Origin: an uncultured Lachnospiraceae bacterium
GTDB taxonomy: Bacteria; Bacillota; Clostridia; Lachnospirales; Lachnospiraceae
DNA: 64,000 nucleotides
Reading direction: 5' to 3'
Assembly (NCBI GenBank): GCA_900316625.1
Contig: ONDO01000004.1
Coordinates: 62,001-126,000 of the forward strand
Notes under the pieces: generated by a model
Databases searched by the model: none
Told to the model about the DNA's origin: nothing
Seen by the model: the letters and a program-made list of their open reading frames with translations, nothing else
In this document: positions 8,391 to 16,301 of the stretch, piece after piece
Position numbering within the stretch: position 1 is the stretch's first letter
How the letters are laid out: every line of letters begins with the position of its first letter
Translations under genes and position numbers: made by a program

Positions 8391-9969
8391 AGCATATATC
8401 CTCTTTCATAAAATCATTTCCCCAATACTTACGGTCGGCACTTCGATAAGACGATGCCTCAATCAGATGACAGCTTTTGATATTCTTGCTTTCATCCATA
8501 TCTGCAAGTGTTCTTGCAACTCTTAACATCTTCTGATAGGAACGGACACTTAAGCCTTCTTTATGGTAGATGTCTTCGCAGAGTCTACTTTCTCTCCTGC
8601 CGAGCGGGCATATCTCATTGATAAGAGAAGAAGGAATTTCGGAGTTATATCGGAAGCCATAGACTGTATTCCTTTCCTCTTGGATGAAAATAGAGTTTTC
8701 AACTCTGTTTCTTATGACCTGGGAAGCTTCTTCCTTACTTGTGCTTACAATATCCTGAAAACGGACGGTATCAACTTCAACCGTAAGATCGATACGATCT
8801 AATAAAGGCTGTGAGATACGGGACAGATATCGCTTGATCTGTCCAGGAGTGCATCTGCATTTCCTGAGATCCGGATAATAGCCACAGGGACAGGGATTCA
8901 TGGCCAGAATCATTAAGAAGTCAGCAGGATAGGTAATGGTATTGCCAGCTCTTGCGATAGTTACAGTTTTCTCTTCGAGTGGTTGACGAAGTGTCTCTAA
9001 GGTTTGTCTCGAAAACTCCGTTAATTCATCCAAGAAGAGGACACCGGAAGTAGCAAGAGATATCTCTCCTGGTTTTGGATTACTTCCACCGCCACACAGA
9101 CCAGCGGTACTTATGGTGTGGTGAGGAGCACGGAAGGGCCTCTTATTTACCAATCCATCAGCGGAAGACAGAAGACCACTCACGGAGTATATTTTGGATA
9201 ATTCCAATTGTTCCTTATGACTCATTTGGGGCAGGATAGAAGGAAGGCATTTGGCAGCCATGGTTTTCCCTGCTCCAGGTGGACCAATCAGTAACATGTG
9301 ATGTTTTCCGGAAGCCGCGACTTCGCATGCTCGTTTTAGAATCTTTTGTCCATGTACGCTTATAAAATCAAATGGATATTGATCGTCATAAGCCTGCATG
9401 AAGGGTAGGATGTCTTCTTTTCTAGCTGCCTGTGATCTTAGATCGTCAATGCTTTGGCTTAATAGTGCAATAACTTCCATGATGTTTTTCACAGCCAGAT
9501 AGCGAAGAGAGGGCAGAAGGGAGGCTTCTCTTAAATTGCCCGCTGGGAGAATCAGGATTTTGTCCTTTAAGCGATCATCTTCTATCATGGATAACGCAAT
9601 TGGCAGGATTCCTTTCACTGGCAGGACTTCACCTTCCAGAGAGAGTTCTCCGACCATGAGCACCGAGGATAGGATCTCTTCCTCTAGAATATGGCTGGCG
9701 CCGAGTATGGCACATGCAATGGGAAGATCGAATGCAGTTCCCTGTTTTCGAAGAGATGCAGGTGAGATGTTGATTGTGATTCTCTTCGCTGGCAGAGTAA
9801 ATCCGGAATTCCTTAGAGCGGTTCGGACTCTTTCTCTGGATTCTCTTACTTCAGTGGATAGAAATCCAACCATATCAAATACCGGCAGACCATCACTGAC
9901 ATCTGCTTCACATTTCACATGGATGCTGTCTATGCCTAAAATTACAGCGGTTTCAACAGAACTATACAT
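8350..9969 (-). CDS. comM: ComM/YifB family Mg-chelatase-like AAA+ ATPase
   Basis: 539-residue YifB/ComM-type hexameric AAA+ helicase; ComM promotes branch migration during natural transformation in proteobacteria. An N-terminal Lon-protease-like fold (about 1-170) carries DGLPVFDMVGF and ITINISPASLRKQG. The AAA+ module follows with Walker A GPPGAGKTM near residue 229, Walker B GVLFLDELTEF, and the MCM-like signature GGGSNPKPGEISLATSGVLF nearby. The cysteine cluster NPCPCGYYPDLRKCRC is family-typical. AGAAAGGAGA precedes ATG 9969. It is the first gene of comM-dprA. Confidence 0.94.
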   Translation of the reverse strand: MYSSVETAVILGIDSIHVKCEADVSDGLPVFDMVGFLSTEVRESRERVRTALRNSGFTLPAKRITINISPASLRKQGTAFDLPIACAILGASHILEEEILSSVLMVGELSLEGEVLPVKGILPIALSMIEDDRLKDKILILPAGNLREASLLPSLRYLAVKNIMEVIALLSQSIDDLRSQAARKEDILPFMQAYDDQYPFDFISVHGQKILKRACEVAASGKHHMLLIGPPGAGKTMAAKCLPSILPQMSHKEQLELSKIYSVSGLLSSADGLVNKRPFRAPHHTISTAGLCGGGSNPKPGEISLATSGVLFLDELTEFSRQTLETLRQPLEEKTVTIARAGNTITYPADFLMILAMNPCPCGYYPDLRKCRCTPGQIKRYLSRISQPLLDRIDLTVEVDTVRFQDIVSTSKEEASQVIRNRVENSIFIQEERNTVYGFRYNSEIPSSLINEICPLGRRESRLCEDIYHKEGLSVRSYQKMLRVARTLADMDESKNIKSCHLIEASSYRSADRKYWGNDFMKEDICYERQKIHPMVQSN

Positions 9970-9991
9970 AATTTTCTCCTTTCTGTAGGAA

Positions 9992-10008
9992 TCATGGTAA
10001 CACCATGA
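9992..10008. repeat. Inverted repeat in the comM leader
   Basis: TCATGGT (9992-9998) and ACCATGA (10002-10008) form a perfect 7-base inverted repeat with a 3-base centre, 23-39 bases upstream of the comM start. It could be a small RNA hairpin or an operator. Confidence 0.3.
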
Positions 10009-10127
10009 GAAGCCTTACAATTATTAAGTCTTTTGGTCGTTCGTAAAACTTTTCTAAAGGAATGATGAAGAGTTTGAAGAAAATCTAAAGTTTTTCTAAA
10101 ATACACAAAAAATACACAAATTACTGA

Positions 10128-10143
10128 CAATTTCATGAAATTG
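10128..10143. promoter_or_regulatory. 16-base perfect palindrome upstream of topA-codY, CodY-box-like
   Basis: CAATTTCATGAAATTG is a perfect palindrome 15 bases before the topA -35. Compared with the CodY consensus AATTTTCWGAAAATT it matches about 11 of 15 positions. A second partial match AATTTTC (10150-10156) runs up to the -35. CodY is encoded two genes downstream, so feedback control is possible but inferred. Confidence 0.35.
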
Positions 10144-10157
10144 AACCTGAATTTTCC

Positions 10158-10186
10158 TTGAAAAAACACATTTCTTGGTGTATAGT
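10158..10186 (+). promoter_or_regulatory. Promoter for topA-codY
   Basis: TTGAAA (10158-10163), 17 bases, then TATAGT (10181-10186), preceded by TG. Near-consensus vegetative promoter, about 45 bases upstream of the topA start, in the 260-base gap between divergent comM and topA. Confidence 0.7.
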
Positions 10187-10229
10187 TGCAACAGTTTTGC
10201 GTAAAAATGTGACACAAGGAGTGTATTTT

Positions 10230-12308
10230 ATGGCTAAGAACCTTGTAATTGTGGAGTCTCCCACGAAGGTCAAAACCATTAAGAAGTTTCTGGGGAAGAA
10301 TTATGAAGTAGTAGCTTCGCAAGGGCATGTAAGAGACCTTCCGAAGAGTTCTCTTGGAATTGATGTTGATAATGATTTTGAACCGCGATACATCACAATT
10401 CGCGGGAAGGGTAATCTTCTTTCATCCCTTCGCAAAGAAGTAAAAAAAGCGGATCATATCTATCTTGCAACTGACCCGGACCGCGAGGGAGAGGCAATCT
10501 CCTGGCATCTCTTGGAGGCCCTGAACCTCAAGGGCAAGGATGTTAAGAGAATTACCTTTAATGAGATTACGAAGAATGCAGTGAAAGCTTCTTTTAAAAA
10601 ACCGAGAGATATTGATCTGTCTCTTGTGGATGCACAGCAGGCCAGAAGAATCTTAGACCGCTTGGTTGGTTATGAGATTAGTCCCCTGATCTGGGCGAAA
10701 GTAAAGCGCGGTTTATCTGCAGGTCGTGTTCAGTCGGTAGCTCTTCGTATTGTTGCTGAGAGAGAAGCGGAGATTGATGCTTTTATTCCTCAGGAGTACT
10801 ACACGCTGGATGTGAATCTGAAGGGTAAGGGCGCCAAGGATAAGCTGACTTGCGGTTTCTATGGCAGAAAGTCTGGTAAGGAAGAGATTAACGATAAGGC
10901 GTCTCTCGATAAGATTATGTCTGAACTTACGGGTGAGCAGTTTAAGGTTCTCTCCGTGAAGAAAACATATCGTGAGAAGAAAGCGCCTCTGCCTTTTACG
11001 ACAAGTACCCTGCAGCAGGAAGCCTTCAAAGCATTGAATTTCTCCACATCCAAAACCATGCGTGTGGCACAGCAGCTCTACGAAGGTGTTGATATTAAAG
11101 GTGCTGGCACAGTAGGTCTGATTACCTATCTTCGTACGGATTCCGTTCGTGTCTCTGATGAAGCGAAGAATATGGCACATGATTTTATCTCTGAAAATTA
11201 CGGAGATGATTTCTTAAGAGAAGGTCCCGGTAAAACATCTGCAGCAAGCCGTATTCAGGATGCTCATGAAGCAATTCGCCCGGCAGATCTTACCAGACTT
11301 CCCAGTAATGTCAAGGATTCTCTGACGAGAGAGCAGTTTCGACTCTATCAGCTGATCTGGCGTCGCTTCATGGCTAGCCGTATGTCCAATGCCAAGTATG
11401 AAACAACGACGGCGAAGATTCAGGCAGGAGAGTATATCTTCTCCACAGCAGCGTCTCACAGAATCTTTGATGGTTTTATGCTTGTCTATACTGATGCAGA
11501 AGAAGAGAAGGAAGAGAAGAAGTCCCCTGTTTATTCCCTGGAAGAAGGACAGGTACTGGAATTCGATTCCTTTGATGAAAAGCAGCACTTTACACAGCCG
11601 CCGGCACACTTCACCGAAGCATCTCTGGTTCATACCATGGAAGAACTCGGCATTGGCCGTCCTTCTACCTATGCACCGACCATCGGAACCTTGCTGGCTC
11701 GTAATTATGTGACCAAAGAAGGTAGAAATCTCTTCATGACCGAGCTTGGGGATGCGGTGAATAATATTATGACCGAATGGTTCCCGACTATCGTAGATAA
11801 GACCTTCACTGCGAATATGGAGAGTCTCCTGGATGGTGTAGAAGAAGGCAAGGTAGAATGGAAGTCCATAATTCGAAACTTCTATCCGGATCTGGAAGAA
11901 TCCGTTAAGAAAGCCCAGGAACTTCTTGAAAAGGTCCAGATTGCCGACGAAGAGACGGATGTTGTCTGTGATAAGTGCGGACGTCATATGGTCATTAAGT
12001 ATGGTAAGTTTGGTAAATTCCTTGCTTGCCCCGGCTTTCCGGAATGTTCGAATACAAAACCTTATCTGGAGAAAATTGGTGTTCCCTGCCCTAAGTGTGG
12101 TAAGGATATCGTAATTCGTAAGACCAGAAAAGGACGTGTCTTCTACGGATGTGAGAACTATCCGGACTGTGATTTCACCAGCTGGCAGAAACCAGTAGAA
12201 AAAGCCTGCCCCAAGTGTGGCAAGTTCATGGTCATTCGTGGGAATCGCATAGTATGTTCTGATCAGGAATGTGGCTATTCTGAAGCCCAAAAGAAAGATA
12301 ATGCTTAG
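10230..12308 (+). CDS. topA: DNA topoisomerase I
   Basis: Type IA topoisomerase that relaxes negative supercoils, 692 residues. The TOPRIM domain begins MAKNLVIVESPTKVKTI, with the acidic DPDREGEAISWH motif near residue 85. The catalytic tyrosine is Tyr300 in GLITYLRTDS. The C-terminus carries three four-cysteine zinc ribbons starting at CDKCGRHMV, CPKCGKDIV and CPKCGKFMV, the last ending in CSDQECGYSE. ATG 10230 follows AAGGAG by eight bases; an upstream in-frame ATG at 10158 lies in the promoter and lacks a ribosome site. The gene leads into codY, as in Bacillus. Confidence 0.97.
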   Translation: MAKNLVIVESPTKVKTIKKFLGKNYEVVASQGHVRDLPKSSLGIDVDNDFEPRYITIRGKGNLLSSLRKEVKKADHIYLATDPDREGEAISWHLLEALNLKGKDVKRITFNEITKNAVKASFKKPRDIDLSLVDAQQARRILDRLVGYEISPLIWAKVKRGLSAGRVQSVALRIVAEREAEIDAFIPQEYYTLDVNLKGKGAKDKLTCGFYGRKSGKEEINDKASLDKIMSELTGEQFKVLSVKKTYREKKAPLPFTTSTLQQEAFKALNFSTSKTMRVAQQLYEGVDIKGAGTVGLITYLRTDSVRVSDEAKNMAHDFISENYGDDFLREGPGKTSAASRIQDAHEAIRPADLTRLPSNVKDSLTREQFRLYQLIWRRFMASRMSNAKYETTTAKIQAGEYIFSTAASHRIFDGFMLVYTDAEEEKEEKKSPVYSLEEGQVLEFDSFDEKQHFTQPPAHFTEASLVHTMEELGIGRPSTYAPTIGTLLARNYVTKEGRNLFMTELGDAVNNIMTEWFPTIVDKTFTANMESLLDGVEEGKVEWKSIIRNFYPDLEESVKKAQELLEKVQIADEETDVVCDKCGRHMVIKYGKFGKFLACPGFPECSNTKPYLEKIGVPCPKCGKDIVIRKTRKGRVFYGCENYPDCDFTSWQKPVEKACPKCGKFMVIRGNRIVCSDQECGYSEAQKKDNA

Positions 12309-12324
12309 GAAAGGACAAAGCTAA

Positions 12325-13113
12325 ATGAGCGTACAGCTTCTTGATAAAACCCGTAAAATTGGCAAATTACTTCATAACAATCATGCATCCAAGGTCGTTT
12401 TCAGTGATATCTGCGAGGTGATGACTGAAATCCTCGGATCTTCTGTTATTGTTATTTCCAAGAAGGGCAAGGTTCTTGGTATCAGCGAGGGAGCCAATAT
12501 GGAGCCCCTCGATGAACTTCTTGGTAACGATGTTGGAGAGTTCGTAGATCCACTTCTGAATGAGAGACTTCTTGGCATTCTCTCTACCAAGGAGAATGTT
12601 AATCTTGCTACGCTTGGTTTTGAGAAGGGTGATATCAATCGTTATTCTGCAATCATCACTCCGATCGATATCGCAGGTGAGAGACTGGGAACTCTTTTTG
12701 TATATCGCTTCGAAAAGCCTTATGATATCGATGACATTATTCTCTGTGAATATGGCACCACTGTTGTCGGCCTCGAGATGATGCGCTCTGTAAATGAGGA
12801 AAACGAGGAGGAAACCAGAAAGGTTCAGATTGTTCGTTCTGCAATCAGCACTCTGTCTTATTCCGAACTTGAAGCAATCATTCATATCTTCGACGAGCTT
12901 GATGGCAATGAGGGAATCCTTGTTGCATCCAAGATCGCAGATCGTGTTGGTATTACCCGTTCCGTTATTGTTAATGCTCTTCGTAAGTTTGAAAGTGCAG
13001 GAGTTATCGAATCCCGTTCTTCCGGTATGAAGGGAACCTATATTAAGGTCTTAAACGATGTTGTTTTCGATGAACTCAACAAGGTGAAGACCAAGGGTAA
13101 GAAGAACAAATAA
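12325..13113 (+). CDS. codY: GTP- and branched-chain amino acid-sensing transcriptional regulator CodY
   Basis: Global nutritional repressor of Firmicutes, 262 residues, a usual length. The N-terminal GAF domain (about 1-155) binds isoleucine, leucine and valine; it begins MSVQLLDKTRKIGKLLH. The C-terminal winged helix-turn-helix includes ASKIADRVGITRSVIVNALR (about 203-222) and ends with SSGMKGTYIKVLN. Fifteen bases follow topA and a good AAAGGA ribosome site lies upstream. In Bacillus subtilis CodY represses the fla/che promoter, and here codY sits immediately before that operon, as in Bacillus. Confidence 0.97.
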   Translation: MSVQLLDKTRKIGKLLHNNHASKVVFSDICEVMTEILGSSVIVISKKGKVLGISEGANMEPLDELLGNDVGEFVDPLLNERLLGILSTKENVNLATLGFEKGDINRYSAIITPIDIAGERLGTLFVYRFEKPYDIDDIILCEYGTTVVGLEMMRSVNEENEEETRKVQIVRSAISTLSYSELEAIIHIFDELDGNEGILVASKIADRVGITRSVIVNALRKFESAGVIESRSSGMKGTYIKVLNDVVFDELNKVKTKGKKNK

Positions 13114-13156
13114 ATAATTCTTCGGAAGGTCACTTTTGCTGGGAAGATTTACATGA

Positions 13157-13162
13157 TATAAT
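13157..13162 (+). promoter_or_regulatory. Possible -10 box upstream of the 51-residue ORF
   Basis: Perfect TATAAT at 13157-13162, in the 314-base gap after codY. The best -35 candidates are only partial: TTTGCT with 16 bases or TTGCTG with 15. It would serve the small ORF at 13185. Confidence 0.35.
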
Positions 13163-13184
13163 CTTTTTGGCGGAAACGTAATTC

Positions 13185-13340
13185 ATGGATGAAACACGAA
13201 TAGAATCGCTTTTGGTTCTGTATTGTGATAAAGAAAAGGACTTTGCAGATGAATCTGCTGAGTCCATTTTTATTGGAAGGAATGTCAATATGTTTCATCT
13301 TCCTGTCTCGTGCGAGATGTTGTATCATTTGTCAAAATAG
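13185..13340 (+). CDS. Possible 51-residue small protein between codY and flgB
   Basis: ATG 13185 opens a 51-codon frame ending TAG at 13340, starting MDETRIESLLVLYCDKEKDF and ending MLYHLSK. It is acidic at the N-terminus with two cysteines, and no membrane segment is evident. A TATAAT lies 23 bases before the start, but the ribosome site is weak (GGCGGA at a longer distance). The 3' end overlaps the left arm of a hairpin. I do not recognise the protein. It is possibly a real small gene, possibly a chance ORF or a remnant in the space before the flagellar promoter. Confidence 0.3.
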   Translation: MDETRIESLLVLYCDKEKDFADESAESIFIGRNVNMFHLPVSCEMLYHLSK

Positions 13341-13354
13341 AACACAACATCTCG
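13313..13354. repeat. 11-base perfect inverted repeat before the flagellar promoter
   Basis: CGAGATGTTGT (13313-13323) and ACAACATCTCG (13344-13354) with a 20-base loop that contains the stop codon of the small ORF. There is no following T-run, so it is not a standard intrinsic terminator. It ends 9 bases before the flgB -35. Confidence 0.6.
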
Positions 13355-13363
13355 GAAAAAATC

Positions 13364-13391
13364 TTGAGTTTTCATCAAGATAAAGTATAAT
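13364..13391 (+). promoter_or_regulatory. Promoter of the first flagellar operon (flgB)
   Basis: TTGAGT (13364-13369), 16 bases, then TATAAT (13386-13391), 36 bases before the flgB start. This is a vegetative-type promoter, as for the Bacillus fla/che operon. AGTTTTCATCAAGAT (13367-13381), between the two boxes, matches the CodY consensus at 10 of 15 positions. Confidence 0.7.
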
Positions 13392-13427
13392 AAATGAGAA
13401 TAGGCAGAATGTGGAAAGGAAGGAACA

Positions 13428-13817
13428 TTGATTAATTCCAATGCTTTTGACTATATCAATGTGGTAGACCGTGCGCTCGATGCTTCATACCTGCGTGAGA
13501 CGGTTATTGCAAACAACATTGCAAACGTTGATACACCTTATTACAAGCGCAAGGATGTTAATTTTCAGGATGTCCTTGATGATGCAATCGACAGTGCAAA
13601 ATATAAGACGATTGATCAGGCGGTAACCAGCATTAATACAGATGATCTGAATCCGATTGAATATACAGATGCTGAGAACTTCTCCTATCGAATCGACCGA
13701 AACAACGTTGATATTGACACGGAAAATGCAGAACTTGCATCGGAACAGTTGCGTTACCAGGCCTTGATCCAGAGTGCTAATCTTGATTTTTCGAGATTTA
13801 GAAGCGTAATTAAATAA
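13428..13817 (+). CDS. flgB: Flagellar basal-body rod protein FlgB
   Basis: Proximal rod subunit, 129 residues, exported by the flagellar type III system. The rod-protein signature is clear: RETVIANNIANVDTPYYKRK near residue 23. It starts at TTG 13428 with GGAAAGGAAGG a few bases upstream; the N-terminus INSNAFDYINVVD is typical of clostridial FlgB. The C-terminal helix with the repeated AELASEQLRYQALIQ pairs with the N-terminal helix in the folded rod. It is the first gene of the flagellar operon. Confidence 0.96.
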   Translation: MINSNAFDYINVVDRALDASYLRETVIANNIANVDTPYYKRKDVNFQDVLDDAIDSAKYKTIDQAVTSINTDDLNPIEYTDAENFSYRIDRNNVDIDTENAELASEQLRYQALIQSANLDFSRFRSVIK

Positions 13818-13831
13818 TTCGGAGGACGCAT

Positions 13832-14281
13832 ATGGGATTATTTCAGTCTTTTGATATTGCAGCTTCCGGTATGACAGCACAGCGTTTCCGTATGGATACC
13901 ATTGCTGAGAATATCGCGAATGTGAATACGACCAGAACTTCAGATGGAAAACCTTATCGTCGTAAGATCGTTACCTTCCAGGAGAAGGAACTGAATCCGG
14001 TGAGCTTCGAGGATACCCTTTCTTACTGGAGATCCTTTAAGGGAAATGGTGTCAGGGTTTCTACGGTTTCGGAAGATACGGAGACCGATTTCACCATGGT
14101 CTATGATCCATCACATCCGGATGCGGATGCCAATGGTTACGTATCTTACCCTAATGTGAATACGGTTACGGAGATGACCAACCTGATTGATTCCAGCCGC
14201 TCCTATGAAGCCAATGTAACGGCTTTTAATGCGGTTAAGGCTATGGCTCAGTCTGGTATTAATGTTGGCGGCAACGGCTGA
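13832..14281 (+). CDS. flgC: Flagellar basal-body rod protein FlgC
   Basis: Proximal rod subunit, 149 residues. The N-terminal rod signature is AASGMTAQRFRMDTIAENIA followed by NVNTTRT; the C-terminal family motif reads EMTNLIDSSRSYEANVTAFN. FlgC is exported without a cleaved signal and assembles with FlgB, FlgF/G and FliE. Good ribosome site GGAGG precedes ATG 13832, 14 bases after flgB. Confidence 0.96.
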   Translation: MGLFQSFDIAASGMTAQRFRMDTIAENIANVNTTRTSDGKPYRRKIVTFQEKELNPVSFEDTLSYWRSFKGNGVRVSTVSEDTETDFTMVYDPSHPDADANGYVSYPNVNTVTEMTNLIDSSRSYEANVTAFNAVKAMAQSGINVGGNG

Positions 14282-14312
14282 TAAAGCTCTACATTTACGA
14301 AGAGGATAAAAG

Positions 14313-14633
14313 ATGGACGTTAGTGCACTAAAGAGTCTCTATGGCAGCACGCCTACCGCGGCTCTTAATAATGCGACTGGTTCTGTGAAACCACAGGATA
14401 AGAGCAATGGCTTCGGGGCAGTCTTTGATTCCATGCTGAATACGGTAAAGCAGACCAACGCATTACAGATTCATGCACAGAATCAGGAGATTAAGTTCGC
14501 CCTGGGTGAAGCAACCAATACGCATGATCTTGCCATTGCCCAGTGGAAGGCAAACATCGCTTTGCAATATACGGTTGCGGTTCGTGACCGTTTTATCTCT
14601 GCATATCAGGAGATTATGCAGATGCAGATCTGA
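14313..14633 (+). CDS. fliE: Flagellar hook-basal body complex protein FliE
   Basis: Small rod adaptor that links the MS ring to the rod, 106 residues. The C-terminal two-thirds is the conserved part: FGAVFDSMLNTVKQTNALQI, then ALGEATNTHDLAIAQWKANI and LQYTVAVRDRFISAYQEIMQ. The N-terminal 35 residues are low in complexity, as usual. ATG 14313 follows AAGAGGA. It lies between flgC and fliF in the standard order. Confidence 0.94.
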   Translation: MDVSALKSLYGSTPTAALNNATGSVKPQDKSNGFGAVFDSMLNTVKQTNALQIHAQNQEIKFALGEATNTHDLAIAQWKANIALQYTVAVRDRFISAYQEIMQMQI

Positions 14634-14691
14634 TGACTCGGGTGGTGTTTCTACAGGTCTTAGGAATTAGTTATTTGGGAGGATTTACCAG

Positions 14692-16296
14692 ATGCCGGAA
14701 AGAATTCAAAAACTTCTGGATCGGATAAAAGAATGGTGGCAGAAGTTCACCTCCAGACAAAAAGCAATAATGATCAGTGCAGCAGCCGTAGTAGTTGTCG
14801 CCCTGATCATTCTTGGCGTGGTTCTGACACGTCCGGAATATCTTATCCTCCGTGTTGCCAATGATGCGAAAGAGGCTCAGTCCATTCAGGAGCTCCTGCA
14901 GTCGAATCCGGATATTACCTGGGAACAGTCAGATGATGGTATGACCTTCCGTGTTCTGAAGAAGGATTATGGTACGGCATCCATTCTGCTTGGTACCAAC
15001 AATATCTCTACGGATGGTTATACGATTAATGATGCCTTAAATGGATCCTTCTCAACGACAGAAGCAGACACCCAGAAGAAGTATCAGCTCTACCTCGAGA
15101 AGAAGTATGAGGACGTCCTCAAATCCTTAGAAAATGTATCGAATGCGGACGTCAATCTCTATATTCCTAATGATGATGGAACAATTATTGCAAATCAGCA
15201 GGAATCCAGTGCCTCTGTAAAACTGGATCTTGCCGGTTCTATGTCCAGAAGCCAGGCTAAGAGCATTGCTCAGTATATGGCAACAACGCTGGGCAATAAG
15301 TCGCTGAACAATATTACGATTATCGATAATGCAGGAAATACACTTTTCTCCGGCAACGAAGAGGATTCTGCAGCTGGTGTTGCTACGGCGAATCAGGAGA
15401 TTAAGCAGAATGCGGAACAGGCTATGGCTGACAAGGTCAAGAAAGTTCTTGAAAGTGGTGATACCCAGTCGGTATTCGATAATGTGACCGTAGGTGTGAA
15501 TCTGACCATGGATTTCTCTCAGGAGTCTTCTGTGGATTATCGTTATTATGTCGAGGATGGTCGTTCTGAAGGCTATAAGGACAGTGAGACCACCAAGAAG
15601 ACAGAGAGCACCGGTGGTGTGCAGGGCGTTCCCGGAACCGATTCGAATGATGATACGACCTATGTCGTTCAGGATAATAATTATTCTCATTCCAAGAGTT
15701 CGGAAGTAACTACGGATTATCTTCCCAATGAGACCATTACCAACAAGACGGGTGAGCAGGGAAAGACAGACCTTACCACCTCCTCTATCTCGATTGTTGC
15801 AACCAATGCTGTAACTTATAACGAGGATGTGCTGAAGGCAAATGGCACCCTCGACAATATGACATTTGATGAGTATCGTGCTCAGAATTCGAACCGTGTG
15901 CAGCAGGATGTGGATCCGACGATTATCACTGCGGTGTCCCAGGCTACCGGTATTCCCGAAGCAAATATCTCTATCATTGCTTACGATGTACCTTACTTTG
16001 AGTATTCTAAGAATCAGAGAAGCCTTACGGATTATCTCCAGATCATCATTGCACTTCTGGTATTCCTTCTGCTTGGTTTCGTTGTCTTCCGTTCTCTCAG
16101 AAGAGACGAGGAAGAGGATGTGGAGCAGGAAGTTACTGTGGACCAGCTCCTGGAGAATCAGCCGGATGAAGAACTTGAGGATATTGGTTTCAATGAGAAA
16201 TCAGAAGCCCGTATTCTGATTGAGAAATTTGTAGACGAGAAGCCCGAGGCGGTTGCGAACCTCTTACGTAACTGGCTGAATGAGGATTGGAGCTAA
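14692..16296 (+). CDS. fliF: Flagellar M-ring protein FliF
   Basis: MS-ring subunit in the inner membrane, 534 residues. The N-terminal membrane segment is at about 25-46 (IMISAAAVVVVALIILGVVL) and the second at about 443-463 (LQIIIALLVFLLLGFVVF). Between them lie the ring-building motifs, including DYGTASILLGTNNISTDGY and a periplasmic linker rich in Ser, Thr and Asp. The cytoplasmic C-terminus (EARILIEKFVDEKPEAVANL) binds FliG. GGGAGG is the ribosome site. Somewhat divergent in the linker but unambiguous by context. Confidence 0.95.
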   Translation: MPERIQKLLDRIKEWWQKFTSRQKAIMISAAAVVVVALIILGVVLTRPEYLILRVANDAKEAQSIQELLQSNPDITWEQSDDGMTFRVLKKDYGTASILLGTNNISTDGYTINDALNGSFSTTEADTQKKYQLYLEKKYEDVLKSLENVSNADVNLYIPNDDGTIIANQQESSASVKLDLAGSMSRSQAKSIAQYMATTLGNKSLNNITIIDNAGNTLFSGNEEDSAAGVATANQEIKQNAEQAMADKVKKVLESGDTQSVFDNVTVGVNLTMDFSQESSVDYRYYVEDGRSEGYKDSETTKKTESTGGVQGVPGTDSNDDTTYVVQDNNYSHSKSSEVTTDYLPNETITNKTGEQGKTDLTTSSISIVATNAVTYNEDVLKANGTLDNMTFDEYRAQNSNRVQQDVDPTIITAVSQATGIPEANISIIAYDVPYFEYSKNQRSLTDYLQIIIALLVFLLLGFVVFRSLRRDEEEDVEQEVTVDQLLENQPDEELEDIGFNEKSEARILIEKFVDEKPEAVANLLRNWLNEDWS

Positions 16297-16301
16297 CCTT
16301 C

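Noticed and set aside
11214..12290. Open frame of 358 codons on the minus strand inside topA
   Set aside because: Lies wholly opposite a well-supported topoisomerase gene, has no ribosome site and no recognisable motifs; codon bias of the host gene explains it.
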